The notes below the pieces were generated by a model, which saw only the letters and a list, made by a program, of their open reading frames with translations, did not search any database and was not told the DNA's origin. Positions 25,971 through 34,913 of a DNA stretch of 64,000 nucleotides are shown here, piece by piece. This DNA is from Bacteroides mediterraneensis (GTDB lineage: Bacteria > Bacteroidota > Bacteroidia > Bacteroidales > Bacteroidaceae), in the NCBI RefSeq assembly GCF_016900355.1, contig NZ_JACJKA010000016.1, positions 25,347 through 89,346 of the forward strand. Reading direction: 5' to 3'. The position numbers and the translations under genes were made by a program. Each line of letters starts with the position of its first letter. The stretch's first letter is position 1.

Positions 25971-26776
25971 TGAGTTGTTATGTAAAAAATATAATTGCTG
26001 ATGATGATGTTATATCAGATATCAAGGCATTAATCCCTGAAGCTGCCGTGAGGAGACGAATGTCTCGTATCTTAAAAATGGCTGTTACAACTGCTGTAGA
26101 ATGTTGTGGCAATATTGATAATATTAAAGAAATTGACAGCATAGTAACAGCAACCGGATACGGATGTTTGGCAGACAGCGAAAGATTCCTGAGAAATGTA
26201 ATAGAGAATAATGAGGAGCTATTAAATCCGACACCCTTTATCCAATCTACATTTAACACGGTAGGAGGCCAAATTGCCTTACTTTCAAAGAACCATTGTG
26301 AGAATATTACATATGTAAACAGATCTCACAGTTTTGAGGATGCATTACTAGATGCATATTTGCAGATAGGCATTGAGGGAAAAGAAAGAATATTACTAGG
26401 AACTTTTGATGAAATAACTGAAAGTTCCAACAATATATTAGAACGACTAGGGGCTTTTCATAAGGGACAAAAGAATGGAGAAGGTGCTATTTTCATGGAA
26501 TTGACATCAAATTATACAGAGGCATGTAAAATAAAAATTGAGCACATTGAGTTTTCAAGTAATGTACTCAGTCAGGATGAATGTATCAATCGATATGCCA
26601 AATCTAAAGAAGAAAAAATCGTCTATAACAATTTTACGGAATATGGTATTTATCCAACTGTTTCTGCACGAATATTCTATGAGTTCACCAAGGATTTGGA
26701 GAGAGATGAAGAAATGATATTTTGCAATAATTATCTTGGTATGAGTTCCTCAATAATTATAGTGAAAGGAGTGTAA
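25970..26776 (+). CDS. chain-length-factor-like KS homologue (no active-site Cys)
   Basis: 268 aa. It matches the short KS-like family of polyene clusters (VRRRMSRILKMAVT, IVTATGYGCLADSERFLR, PFIQSTFNTVGGQIAL). At the position of the KS nucleophile it has FNTVGGQ, so it cannot condense by itself. Start coupled to the stop of KS 3. Likely partner subunit (ApeC-like) controlling polyene length. Confidence 0.8.
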   Translation: MSCYVKNIIADDDVISDIKALIPEAAVRRRMSRILKMAVTTAVECCGNIDNIKEIDSIVTATGYGCLADSERFLRNVIENNEELLNPTPFIQSTFNTVGGQIALLSKNHCENITYVNRSHSFEDALLDAYLQIGIEGKERILLGTFDEITESSNNILERLGAFHKGQKNGEGAIFMELTSNYTEACKIKIEHIEFSSNVLSQDECINRYAKSKEEKIVYNNFTEYGIYPTVSARIFYEFTKDLERDEEMIFCNNYLGMSSSIIIVKGV

Positions 26777-26777
26777 T

Positions 26778-27461
26778 ATGCTTATTATAATAATTTCCTT
26801 TATCTTGCTATTCTTTGTATGGGCTTCCGCTGATATAAGAAGTGGAATATACTTAAGATGTATTTGTAGAGGGAGTAGTGTGGAGAAAGCAGTAGCATTA
26901 ACATTCGATGATGGACCAGATCCTATTCATACCCCCAGAATACTTAATATACTTGAAGAGAATAATATTAAAGCAACTTTCTTCCTTATCGGTTCAAAGA
27001 TTGAAACATATCCAGAACTAGTAAAGAGGATTTATGAGGAAGGGCATATAATAGGAAATCATACCTTTTCTCATTCTCCATCATATACTCTTTGGAATAG
27101 TAACAAAATTTATGAAGATATACGGAAGACAAATGATATTATATATAAAATAACAGGTAAGTTTCCGTTTTTTTTTAGACCACCATTCGGAGTTACCAAT
27201 CCGCTTATACGAAGAGCAGTAAACAATGGATTTGTATGCATAGGATGGAATATACGCTCATATGATACATTAAAGTTTTTAAAGCGTACTTCTATAAGCA
27301 AGAGAATAATACGCAATATAAAGAGTGGTGATATCGTTCTACTACATGATAACAGAGAAGGATCTGATATACTTCTGGAATCAGTTATAGAAGGAATTAA
27401 AAAGAAAGGTATTGAAATAGTGCCACTAAATAGACTTATAAATAAAAATGCTTATGAATAG
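26778..27461 (+). CDS. polysaccharide deacetylase (NodB domain), membrane-anchored
   Basis: 227 aa. One N-terminal TM (2-19). NodB motifs: ALTFDDGPD (catalytic and metal Asp), HTFSHSPS (metal His pair), RPPFGVTN and a late LLHDN, so all CE4 metal-site residues are visible. CE4 enzymes remove N- or O-acetyl groups from glycans. Its place in the operon suggests it trims a sugar head group or a glycan anchor; the true substrate is unknown. Confidence 0.85.
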   Translation: MLIIIISFILLFFVWASADIRSGIYLRCICRGSSVEKAVALTFDDGPDPIHTPRILNILEENNIKATFFLIGSKIETYPELVKRIYEEGHIIGNHTFSHSPSYTLWNSNKIYEDIRKTNDIIYKITGKFPFFFRPPFGVTNPLIRRAVNNGFVCIGWNIRSYDTLKFLKRTSISKRIIRNIKSGDIVLLHDNREGSDILLESVIEGIKKKGIEIVPLNRLINKNAYE

Positions 27462-28068
27462 AATAATATGTATTTTAATGTGCTTGGGCATGTTCTTGTC
27501 AGTAAATGCACAAGGAAACCAAGGAAATGATAAAGAATTTATAAATGAATTAGAAAGTAAGACATCCAAAATACAAACAATAACCTGTAAATTTACACAA
27601 ACTCAATCTTTATCTGTTCTGTCAAATAAAGTGTCGAAAAAAGGTGTCTTCTATTATCAAAGGCCAGAACAGATATTACTCTTGTTCAATGACGGAGACT
27701 ATATAAAGATGACATCAGAAGATTTCCAGATGAAAAATGGAGACAAAATAAACGAGATGAAGGTAGAATCTAATCCAATGCTTCGTGAGCTGAAGAATAT
27801 ATTATCAGCTTGCATGACAGGAGAGGTAATGAATTCTACAAAAGATTTTAATCATGAGTTGAAGAAAGAGGAACTTAAATATACAATTATAATGACGCCT
27901 AAAAAAAAGAGAGTAGCATCTAAAATAAAAGAGATTATGCTTGAATTTGACAGGCGAAATATGTGTCTTAATAAGATGAAAATGACACAACCTAATGGTG
28001 ATTATACACTATATGAATTTTTGGATAAAGAATTTAACAAACAAATTAAACAGTTTGATAAACGATGA
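27448..28068 (+). CDS. LolA-like outer-membrane lipid/lipoprotein carrier
   Basis: 206 aa (ATG at 27448, or 27454 two codons later). A signal peptide ends about NAQGN. The mature part has the LolA opening (FINELESKTSKIQTITCKFTQTQ), then KGVFYYQRPEQILLLF. LolA-like proteins in aryl-polyene clusters are thought to carry the lipid product across the periplasm. Overlaps the NodB gene by 14 bp and the next gene by 4 bp. Confidence 0.85.
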   Translation: MLMNRIICILMCLGMFLSVNAQGNQGNDKEFINELESKTSKIQTITCKFTQTQSLSVLSNKVSKKGVFYYQRPEQILLLFNDGDYIKMTSEDFQMKNGDKINEMKVESNPMLRELKNILSACMTGEVMNSTKDFNHELKKEELKYTIIMTPKKKRVASKIKEIMLEFDRRNMCLNKMKMTQPNGDYTLYEFLDKEFNKQIKQFDKR

Positions 28069-28418
28069 ATTGGGAAAATAACTTCTACAGAATCAAACAT
28101 GTTGTTGAAGGAGAGAATGGATTTAAGTGTACTGTTGAAATAATGGAGAAACACCCTATATATGAGGGGCATTTTCCGTTTGAACCCATCGTTCCTGGAG
28201 TCTGTACTTTGGCTATTATAAGAAGCTGCTTAAGTGTTTATTCTGATAAGAATATATCTTTCAGTAAAATAAAGGAGTGCAAGTTTATATCAGTTATTAA
28301 GCCAAAAGCAGGGCTTTTAATATCAATAGACATTACATTTTTAAAAGAAGATACAATATCAGCTATAGTATATAATAACAACAATACAGTCTTAAAACTA
28401 AAAGCAACAATCAAATAA
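28065..28418 (+). CDS. 3-hydroxyacyl-ACP dehydratase (ApeI/FabZ-like)
   Basis: 117 aa hotdog protein with the FabZ-type active-site stretch HPIYEGHFPFEPIVPGVC: catalytic His in GHFP, then PGV. It would remove water from the beta-hydroxy intermediate to give the conjugated double bonds. Coupled to lolA by ATGA. Pairs logically with the ApeP-like protein at 22.0 kb. Confidence 0.85.
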   Translation: MNWENNFYRIKHVVEGENGFKCTVEIMEKHPIYEGHFPFEPIVPGVCTLAIIRSCLSVYSDKNISFSKIKECKFISVIKPKAGLLISIDITFLKEDTISAIVYNNNNTVLKLKATIK

Positions 28419-28425
28419 TATAAAT

Positions 28426-29595
28426 ATGGAATATACTGTATATAAGGACCGGTTAAAGCAGTTAAAGTGTGCTGTTATAATACCTACTTATAATAATGAG
28501 AAGACTATAAAGAAAGTTGTTGACAGTGTTAGGGATTACTGTGATGATGTTATTGTTGTCAATGATGGTTCTACAGATCATACATCTGCAATACTCGGTG
28601 AGTATTCCGGAATACAGTATATCTCATATAAAGAAAATAAAGGGAAAGGATATGCCTTATTAACTGGTCTGAGATATGCTACAGAGAAAGGATTTGATTA
28701 TGCTATCACTTTGGATTCTGATGGCCAACACTTTGCAGATGATATCCCAACCTTTATAGATAGAATTGAGAAAAAGCCTGGAAGCATTCTGATAGGGGCT
28801 AGAAACCTAAGGGCAGATAATATGCCTGGCAAGAATACATTCGCCAATAAATTTTCTAATTTCTGGTATAAGATAGAAACAGGAAATACACTTCAGGACA
28901 CACAGTCCGGTTTCAGATTATATCCATTAAAATTGATAAAAGGAATACATTTACTGACGCGTAAATATGAATTTGAGGTAGAGATTATTGTACGAGCAGC
29001 ATGGAAAGGCATTAACGTTGAAAATGTACCTATCAATGTTTACTATCCACCTAAAGAAGAAAGAGTTTCCCATTTTAGGCCATTAAGAGACTTTACTAGA
29101 ATTAGTATATTGAATACTTTTCTGGTCATTTATGCATTGCTTTTCTACTATCCTTGGAAATGCTTGAAGTTTCTGACAAAAGAGAATATAAAGAAAGTTA
29201 TTAAAGAGCAGATTATAAATAATAAGGAAAGCAATATGAGATTATCCATGTCAATCGGCTGGGGTATTTTCTGCGGTATAATACCGATATGGGGCTATCA
29301 GATGATATTTGCTGCAATATCAGCTCATATCTTCAAACTAAATAAGGTTATAGCACTAATGTTTTCGAATATAAGCATACCACCTATGATACCTTTCATC
29401 CTATATGGAAGTATGAAAATAGGATATGTCATTTATCCTTCAGATACAAAAATATCTTTTGATAACATTACATTCGAGAGTGCCTATACATCCTTATTTC
29501 AATATATTGTAGGAAGTATATTATTGGCTATCGTATCAGGATTAGCACTTTTCATTTTGAGTTACTTAGTTTTGGCAATAATAAGAAAAAAATAG
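28426..29595 (+). CDS. GT2 glycosyltransferase with C-terminal DUF2062 membrane domain
   Basis: 389 aa. Residues 15-250 form a GT-A fold: CAVIIPTYNNEKTI, VVNDGSTDHT, then TLDSDGQHFADD with the metal-binding DxD-like motif. About 230-250 is a membrane segment, and 270-389 is a DUF2062 domain with further spans (WGIFCGIIPIWGYQMIF). Similar to dolichyl-phosphate mannose synthase-like enzymes acting at the membrane. In flexirubin/aryl-polyene loci it may glycosylate the carrier or head group. 8 bp after the dehydratase gene. Confidence 0.85.
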   Translation: MEYTVYKDRLKQLKCAVIIPTYNNEKTIKKVVDSVRDYCDDVIVVNDGSTDHTSAILGEYSGIQYISYKENKGKGYALLTGLRYATEKGFDYAITLDSDGQHFADDIPTFIDRIEKKPGSILIGARNLRADNMPGKNTFANKFSNFWYKIETGNTLQDTQSGFRLYPLKLIKGIHLLTRKYEFEVEIIVRAAWKGINVENVPINVYYPPKEERVSHFRPLRDFTRISILNTFLVIYALLFYYPWKCLKFLTKENIKKVIKEQIINNKESNMRLSMSIGWGIFCGIIPIWGYQMIFAAISAHIFKLNKVIALMFSNISIPPMIPFILYGSMKIGYVIYPSDTKISFDNITFESAYTSLFQYIVGSILLAIVSGLALFILSYLVLAIIRKK

Positions 29596-29600
29596 AACGC

Positions 29601-32600
29601 ATGTATAATATATTCATTCATATATATGACTGGTTTGAGAAACGACGTATTCTTCTTTATATTCTATTAATTCTTATAATTGGGGCAAGTGGTTTTTATG
29701 CTTCACAAATAAAGCTGCAAGAGAATATCTCCAGTTTTTTTGATGATGGGGATAAAAATGATAGCAACATTCTAGAGAACTTCAGACTAAAGGACAGAAT
29801 ACTGGTTATGGTTTCCGGTTCGGAACCTGATGAAATGGTTGAAACGGCTTCATCCTTTTCAGACAGCATACAGCCTCTTATTAGTAGGGGACTGGTTAAT
29901 GCAGTAATAACTGGTGTGAATCAGGAAATAATAAATAACAGCTCAGATTTTATTTACAAATACCTGCCTATCTTTCTTGAAGAGAATGATTATATCCGAA
30001 TAGAGAATGATTTAGCGGACAGTTGTATAGAAAAATCCTTGAACCGATATTACACCTTGCTGACATCCCCATCTGGCTTTGCTTTAAGTGATATTCTGCA
30101 CAAAGATCCCCTTAATCTTGGGACTCATATGTTGAAAAAGTTTGAGCGATTCAGTGTTGATTTCGATTACGAGATTTACGATGATTATATCTTTAATAAA
30201 GATATGACGACACTATATATGTATTTGGAGCCTACAAAAAGTATGACGAATACAGGTGAAAATGAGGAACTCGTAAGAGAACTTGAAAAAAAATGCAATC
30301 AACTTTCAAATGACCAGATTAAAGTTGAATGTATAGGAGGGCCAATAGTAGCAGTGGGAAATGCAAGACAGATAAAGAATGATACAGTACTAACTTTATC
30401 TCTTGCATTTATAATAATTCTCCCTTTACTTTATCTGAGTTTCAGAAATAAATTAAGTCTTTTATTCATTATATTGCCACCAATTTTTGGAGCAATATTA
30501 GCACTGGCCATTATATCTGTAACGAAAAGTTCTATATCTGCAATAGCAATTGGAGCAGGAGCTGTTGTATTAGGTATTTCATTAAGTTACTCCATACATA
30601 TAATATCACATAACAATCATATTAAAAATCCAAGAGATATTATAAGGGATTTGGCTTATCCTCTTACTGTAGGTTGTTTTACAACCATAGGAGCATTTAT
30701 AGCTTTAATGTTCACAGATTCGTCTTTACTGCAAGACATGGGGCTTTTTGCATCATTAACGCTTATTGGAACAACTGTATTCAGTCTGGTCTTTTTACCG
30801 CATTTCCTTAGATTTAACAATAATAATAAAACCAGTAAGCTATTAAAAGGAATTGAAAAATATAATGGTTATGCTTTCGAGAAAAACAGATATATAATAA
30901 TCGGGGTTGCTGTTGCCACAATTATATGCCTTTTTCATTACAACAAGGTAGAATTTGACAGTGATATGTCTTCTATCAATTTTGAAAGCCCTTCCATCAA
31001 GGAAGCAGAAAAAAAAGCCACATCTATATTGGGAGACAGCAAACAACAAATATATATCGTAACAAGTGGAAATGATCATAAAGAAGTAATAAAAGCATAT
31101 ACACAACTTCATGAGCTGTATGAATCCTTAAAGAACGAGGACTGCATAGATAAATATACAGATATAAAGGACTTCATCATTGATGATGAAGTTCAAAGGG
31201 CTCGTATATCTAAATGGTCACAATTTTGGGAAAAGAGAGCCGATGAGAGTATGACCAAGGTCATCAAAGCTGGAGAGTCATTCGGTTTTAATGAGACTGC
31301 TTTCGATGAACTAAAGAAAACCCTGAGTCAACATTATGAAGTTTGTGATTATAATATGCATGATTGCGGCAAATCAATACTTGACGATTGGATATATACA
31401 TCTTCTTCATCTCTTACTTTGATAAGTAAAATTTCTATACAACAGAAAAATAAGGACAAAGTTTATAAGGAAATAAGCAATATTGAAAATACAACAATTA
31501 TTGACAGGGCATATTTTTCTTCTAAAATGATAGAAACAACTAGTAATGATTTTAATTTTATACTACTGGTAACATCATTTTTAGTATTCTTTACCTTACT
31601 CGTTACTTACGGAAGAATAGAAATAGCCATACTTACATTCTTACCTATGTGCATAAGCTGGATAATAATATTAGGTATCATGTCCTTATTAAATATAAAG
31701 TTTAATATAGTAAATATCATATTGGCAACATTTATCTTTGGTATAGGAGATGATTTCAGTATATTCACTATGGATGGTTTGCTGAACAAGTATAAGAATG
31801 GAAGCAAACTATTCGAGGCTCATAAGTCTGCTATATTCTTCTCGGCACTGACTACTGTCATAGGAATGGGGGTTCTTGTTTTTGCAAAGCATCCAGCTCT
31901 TCAATCAATTGGTGCAATTTCAGTCCTTGGTTTGTGTATAGTTGTTATTGTTTCTTATACAGTCCAACCGTATTTATTTAATTTACTGATTTTAAGACCA
32001 ACTCAACGAGGAGGACAACCTTACACTATATTATCATGCATTAATACTATATATGCGTTCTTGTATTTTACAATAGGATGTATAGTCCTTAATGCAATTT
32101 ATGTTCTCCTTAAATTTACATTTATTAGTGATAAACGCAAGCGGAGTGTATTCCATTATATAATCTATTATTTTATTAAGATATTCCTTAAGTCAATGTA
32201 TATGGTGAATACGAAATACCAGAATATTAAGGAAATTGACTTTAACAAACCTTCTGTAATAATATCAAACCACCAATCATTTGTAGATATATTGATACTT
32301 CTATCTCTATCACCAAAGATTGTCATGGTAACTAAAGGATGGGTATGGAAATCACCGGTATTTGGCCGTATTGTCCAATATGCAGGTTTCTATACGATAG
32401 AAGAAGGTTATGAAAAACTGGTTGATTCTTTATATCCTCTAGTTAAAGAAGGCTACTCTATTGTTGTTTTCCCGGAAGGAACACGTTCCGACGATTGTGA
32501 AATAAAGCGTTTCCATAAGGGTGCTTTCTATTTGGCAGAGAAACTTCAATTAGAGATAAAACCTTTGGTAATTTACGGAACTGGGCTAATTTCCTCAAAA

Positions 32601-33416
32601 AAACAGCCGTTCTATATTAAAAAAGGAGAAATAATAGCCAAAGTTATCCCTAATTCAACATATTCAGAATTATCAAGCAATACAACCTATCAGGAGAAAA
32701 CCAAATATTACAGAAAACTATTCCTGCATGAATATGACACCCTTAAGGAACAATATAATAGGGCAACAAACAATTATTATAAAAAACTGCTTATAAAGAA
32801 CTATATATACAAAGGCCCTGTTTTGGAATGGTATATGAGAATTAAATGTAAGATGGATGGATATTATAACTTTTGGGATAGGAAACTGCCACGTGAAGCA
32901 AGGATAGTCGATGTTGGATGTGGATATGGACAGTTATGTTTCATGTTGGGACTTCTTTCTCCCAAACGTGAAATAATAGGTATCGACTACGATTCAGACA
33001 AGATAGAACTGGCAAATAATAGTTTCCTAGCAAACGGTAAAATCCGTTTTAGCCAAGGTAATATGCAGGATATTATATTGCCGGAATCGGATGCTTTTAT
33101 ATTTAATGACTCATTGCATTACGTCACCCCATCATGTCAGGAAAGGATATTGTGCCATTGCGCTTCAAGACTCAATCCCAATGGAGTAATATTGATAAGG
33201 GAAGGAGATTCTTCGAAGAAGACTGAACATAAGACTATTATTAAATCAGAAATCTGGTCAACAAGAATAATAAAATTCAATAAGACAGAAGGTCCTCTAA
33301 ATTTTATTTCTTCTGATTGGATCAGGCAATTCACCAAAAGGTACGATCTGAATTTAAAAATAGAACAATGTGATAGAAAAACCTCTCAAACTATATATAT
33401 AATAACTAAACCATAA
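29601..33416 (+). CDS. MMPL/RND exporter fused to PlsC acyltransferase and SAM methyltransferase
   Basis: 1271 aa. Residues 14-800 are an MMPL-type exporter: TM 1 near 14-34, a large periplasmic loop, a TM block at about 261-405, a second loop, and a TM block at 651-800. A linker TM lies at 810-840. A PlsC-type acyltransferase follows, with NHQSFVD (about 889) and FPEGTRS (about 956). Last comes a class I methyltransferase with VDVGCGYGQ (about 1103) and GIDYDSDKIE. In most aryl-polyene clusters these are separate proteins. One chain could couple lipid finishing to export at the inner membrane. Reading frame is continuous; I see no stop or shift at the junctions. Confidence 0.85.
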   Translation: MYNIFIHIYDWFEKRRILLYILLILIIGASGFYASQIKLQENISSFFDDGDKNDSNILENFRLKDRILVMVSGSEPDEMVETASSFSDSIQPLISRGLVNAVITGVNQEIINNSSDFIYKYLPIFLEENDYIRIENDLADSCIEKSLNRYYTLLTSPSGFALSDILHKDPLNLGTHMLKKFERFSVDFDYEIYDDYIFNKDMTTLYMYLEPTKSMTNTGENEELVRELEKKCNQLSNDQIKVECIGGPIVAVGNARQIKNDTVLTLSLAFIIILPLLYLSFRNKLSLLFIILPPIFGAILALAIISVTKSSISAIAIGAGAVVLGISLSYSIHIISHNNHIKNPRDIIRDLAYPLTVGCFTTIGAFIALMFTDSSLLQDMGLFASLTLIGTTVFSLVFLPHFLRFNNNNKTSKLLKGIEKYNGYAFEKNRYIIIGVAVATIICLFHYNKVEFDSDMSSINFESPSIKEAEKKATSILGDSKQQIYIVTSGNDHKEVIKAYTQLHELYESLKNEDCIDKYTDIKDFIIDDEVQRARISKWSQFWEKRADESMTKVIKAGESFGFNETAFDELKKTLSQHYEVCDYNMHDCGKSILDDWIYTSSSSLTLISKISIQQKNKDKVYKEISNIENTTIIDRAYFSSKMIETTSNDFNFILLVTSFLVFFTLLVTYGRIEIAILTFLPMCISWIIILGIMSLLNIKFNIVNIILATFIFGIGDDFSIFTMDGLLNKYKNGSKLFEAHKSAIFFSALTTVIGMGVLVFAKHPALQSIGAISVLGLCIVVIVSYTVQPYLFNLLILRPTQRGGQPYTILSCINTIYAFLYFTIGCIVLNAIYVLLKFTFISDKRKRSVFHYIIYYFIKIFLKSMYMVNTKYQNIKEIDFNKPSVIISNHQSFVDILILLSLSPKIVMVTKGWVWKSPVFGRIVQYAGFYTIEEGYEKLVDSLYPLVKEGYSIVVFPEGTRSDDCEIKRFHKGAFYLAEKLQLEIKPLVIYGTGLISSKKQPFYIKKGEIIAKVIPNSTYSELSSNTTYQEKTKYYRKLFLHEYDTLKEQYNRATNNYYKKLLIKNYIYKGPVLEWYMRIKCKMDGYYNFWDRKLPREARIVDVGCGYGQLCFMLGLLSPKREIIGIDYDSDKIELANNSFLANGKIRFSQGNMQDIILPESDAFIFNDSLHYVTPSCQERILCHCASRLNPNGVILIREGDSSKKTEHKTIIKSEIWSTRIIKFNKTEGPLNFISSDWIRQFTKRYDLNLKIEQCDRKTSQTIYIITKP

Positions 33417-33419
33417 ATA

Positions 33420-34913
33420 ATGGATAAATTCGATGTAGTCATAATAGGAGGAGGTCTAGGAGGACTTTCCTGTGGTGCGATACTAAGTAAAGAAGGTCTT
33501 AGTGTCTGTATTCTGGAACAACAAAAACATATAGGAGGATGTTTGCAGTCCTTTAAAAGGAAAGGTTATAGCCTTGATACAGGAATGCATTATGTAGGCA
33601 GCCTTTCAGAAGGAGACACTATGTATCAATATTTCAAATACTTTGGAATACTTGACAAGATTAGATACCAGAAACTTGACACAGATGGTTTTGATGTGAT
33701 AAATCTTGGTAAAGGAAAAGAATATAGTCATGCTATAGGTTATGACAGATTCATAGATACTTTATCACAGAGTTTTCCAGAAGAGAGAGAAGCTATATCA
33801 GAGTATGTTTCTATACTGCAACGTATAGGAAAAAATATTAAGCCTGATATACTTAAGAAAGGGCATATATCAAGTGGTGGTGAGGAATATATGGGTATTT
33901 CAGCGTATCAGACTATAGATAAACTCTTTAAATCAGACTTGCTGAAGAATGTCATAGCCGGTAATATACCATTGTATGGATATGATAAAAACAAGTCTTC
34001 ATTGTATGAACATGGAATGATTCATAACTCAAATATAGAGGGGGCTTATAGATTTGTTGGAAATACGCAACACGTAGCCGATGCTTTTTGTGATGTTATA
34101 AAAGCAAATGGTGGACAGGTAATATGTGACTCAGAAGTAACAGGTATTGATGTTGAAGGAGGTAAAATAAATAGTGTGGAGATTAACAATGAAACAATCA
34201 TTGAAACCAAAAATGTCATATCTGCCATTCATCCTGTATTAACCATGTCTCTATTGAGGAATAACACGGTCATTAAAAAAGCATTTATGACTAGGGTAAA
34301 TTCATTGGAGAACTCTTTCGGATTATTTACGACTTATCTTCTTTTAAAGCCAAATACATTCAAGTATATAAATAGGAATTACTATCTGTACAATTCTCCT
34401 GATGTATGGAATAAGTTTGCTGATTATAAGTCTTGTAACATACCGGTTATATTGTTTTCATGCCAGAATAATGGGGACAGTGAGTATGCTTCAGTTATAA
34501 CACTGATGACACCTATGGACTTCAGTTCATTATCAAAATGGGAAGATTCTAAAGTAGGGCAAAGACCAGCAGAATATATAGAATTCAAAGAGCGATATAC
34601 AAACGCTATGATAGAATTTGTATCAAAATATTTCCACGGTCTAAAATCCTGTATACAGTATATATATTCAACGACTCCCTTAAGTTACAAGGATTATAAC
34701 TCGATGCCGCAAGGCAGTGCATATGGAATAATTAAAGATTTTAACAATCCTATGATAACCCATTTATCACCGAGGACAAAAATAAATAATTTATATTTGA
34801 CAGGACAAAACCTGAATGTCCACGGATGTCTTGGAACAACAGTCTCGGCTGCTGTAACTTGTAGCGAAATCATAGGAAAGGAATATTTGGCAAAAAAAAT
34901 TGGCAATGAATAA
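33420..34913 (+). CDS. CrtI/retinol-saturase-like FAD oxidoreductase
   Basis: 497 aa. The N-terminal dinucleotide motif is VVIIGGGLGGLSCGAIL, ending in an acidic residue (ILEQQ), followed by GGCLQSFKRKGYSLDTGMHYVG, typical of phytoene-desaturase and all-trans-retinol reductase-like proteins. C-terminal YLTGQNLNVHGCLGTTVSA closes the FAD site. Related proteins recur in flexirubin/aryl-polyene loci. It may reduce or isomerise a polyene double bond. 3-bp gap after the exporter gene. Confidence 0.85.
   Translation: MDKFDVVIIGGGLGGLSCGAILSKEGLSVCILEQQKHIGGCLQSFKRKGYSLDTGMHYVGSLSEGDTMYQYFKYFGILDKIRYQKLDTDGFDVINLGKGKEYSHAIGYDRFIDTLSQSFPEEREAISEYVSILQRIGKNIKPDILKKGHISSGGEEYMGISAYQTIDKLFKSDLLKNVIAGNIPLYGYDKNKSSLYEHGMIHNSNIEGAYRFVGNTQHVADAFCDVIKANGGQVICDSEVTGIDVEGGKINSVEINNETIIETKNVISAIHPVLTMSLLRNNTVIKKAFMTRVNSLENSFGLFTTYLLLKPNTFKYINRNYYLYNSPDVWNKFADYKSCNIPVILFSCQNNGDSEYASVITLMTPMDFSSLSKWEDSKVGQRPAEYIEFKERYTNAMIEFVSKYFHGLKSCIQYIYSTTPLSYKDYNSMPQGSAYGIIKDFNNPMITHLSPRTKINNLYLTGQNLNVHGCLGTTVSAAVTCSEIIGKEYLAKKIGNE

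Noticed and set aside
25978..26259. Long antisense frames within the polyene operon
   Set aside because: They are shadows of well-supported coding sequences on the plus strand.
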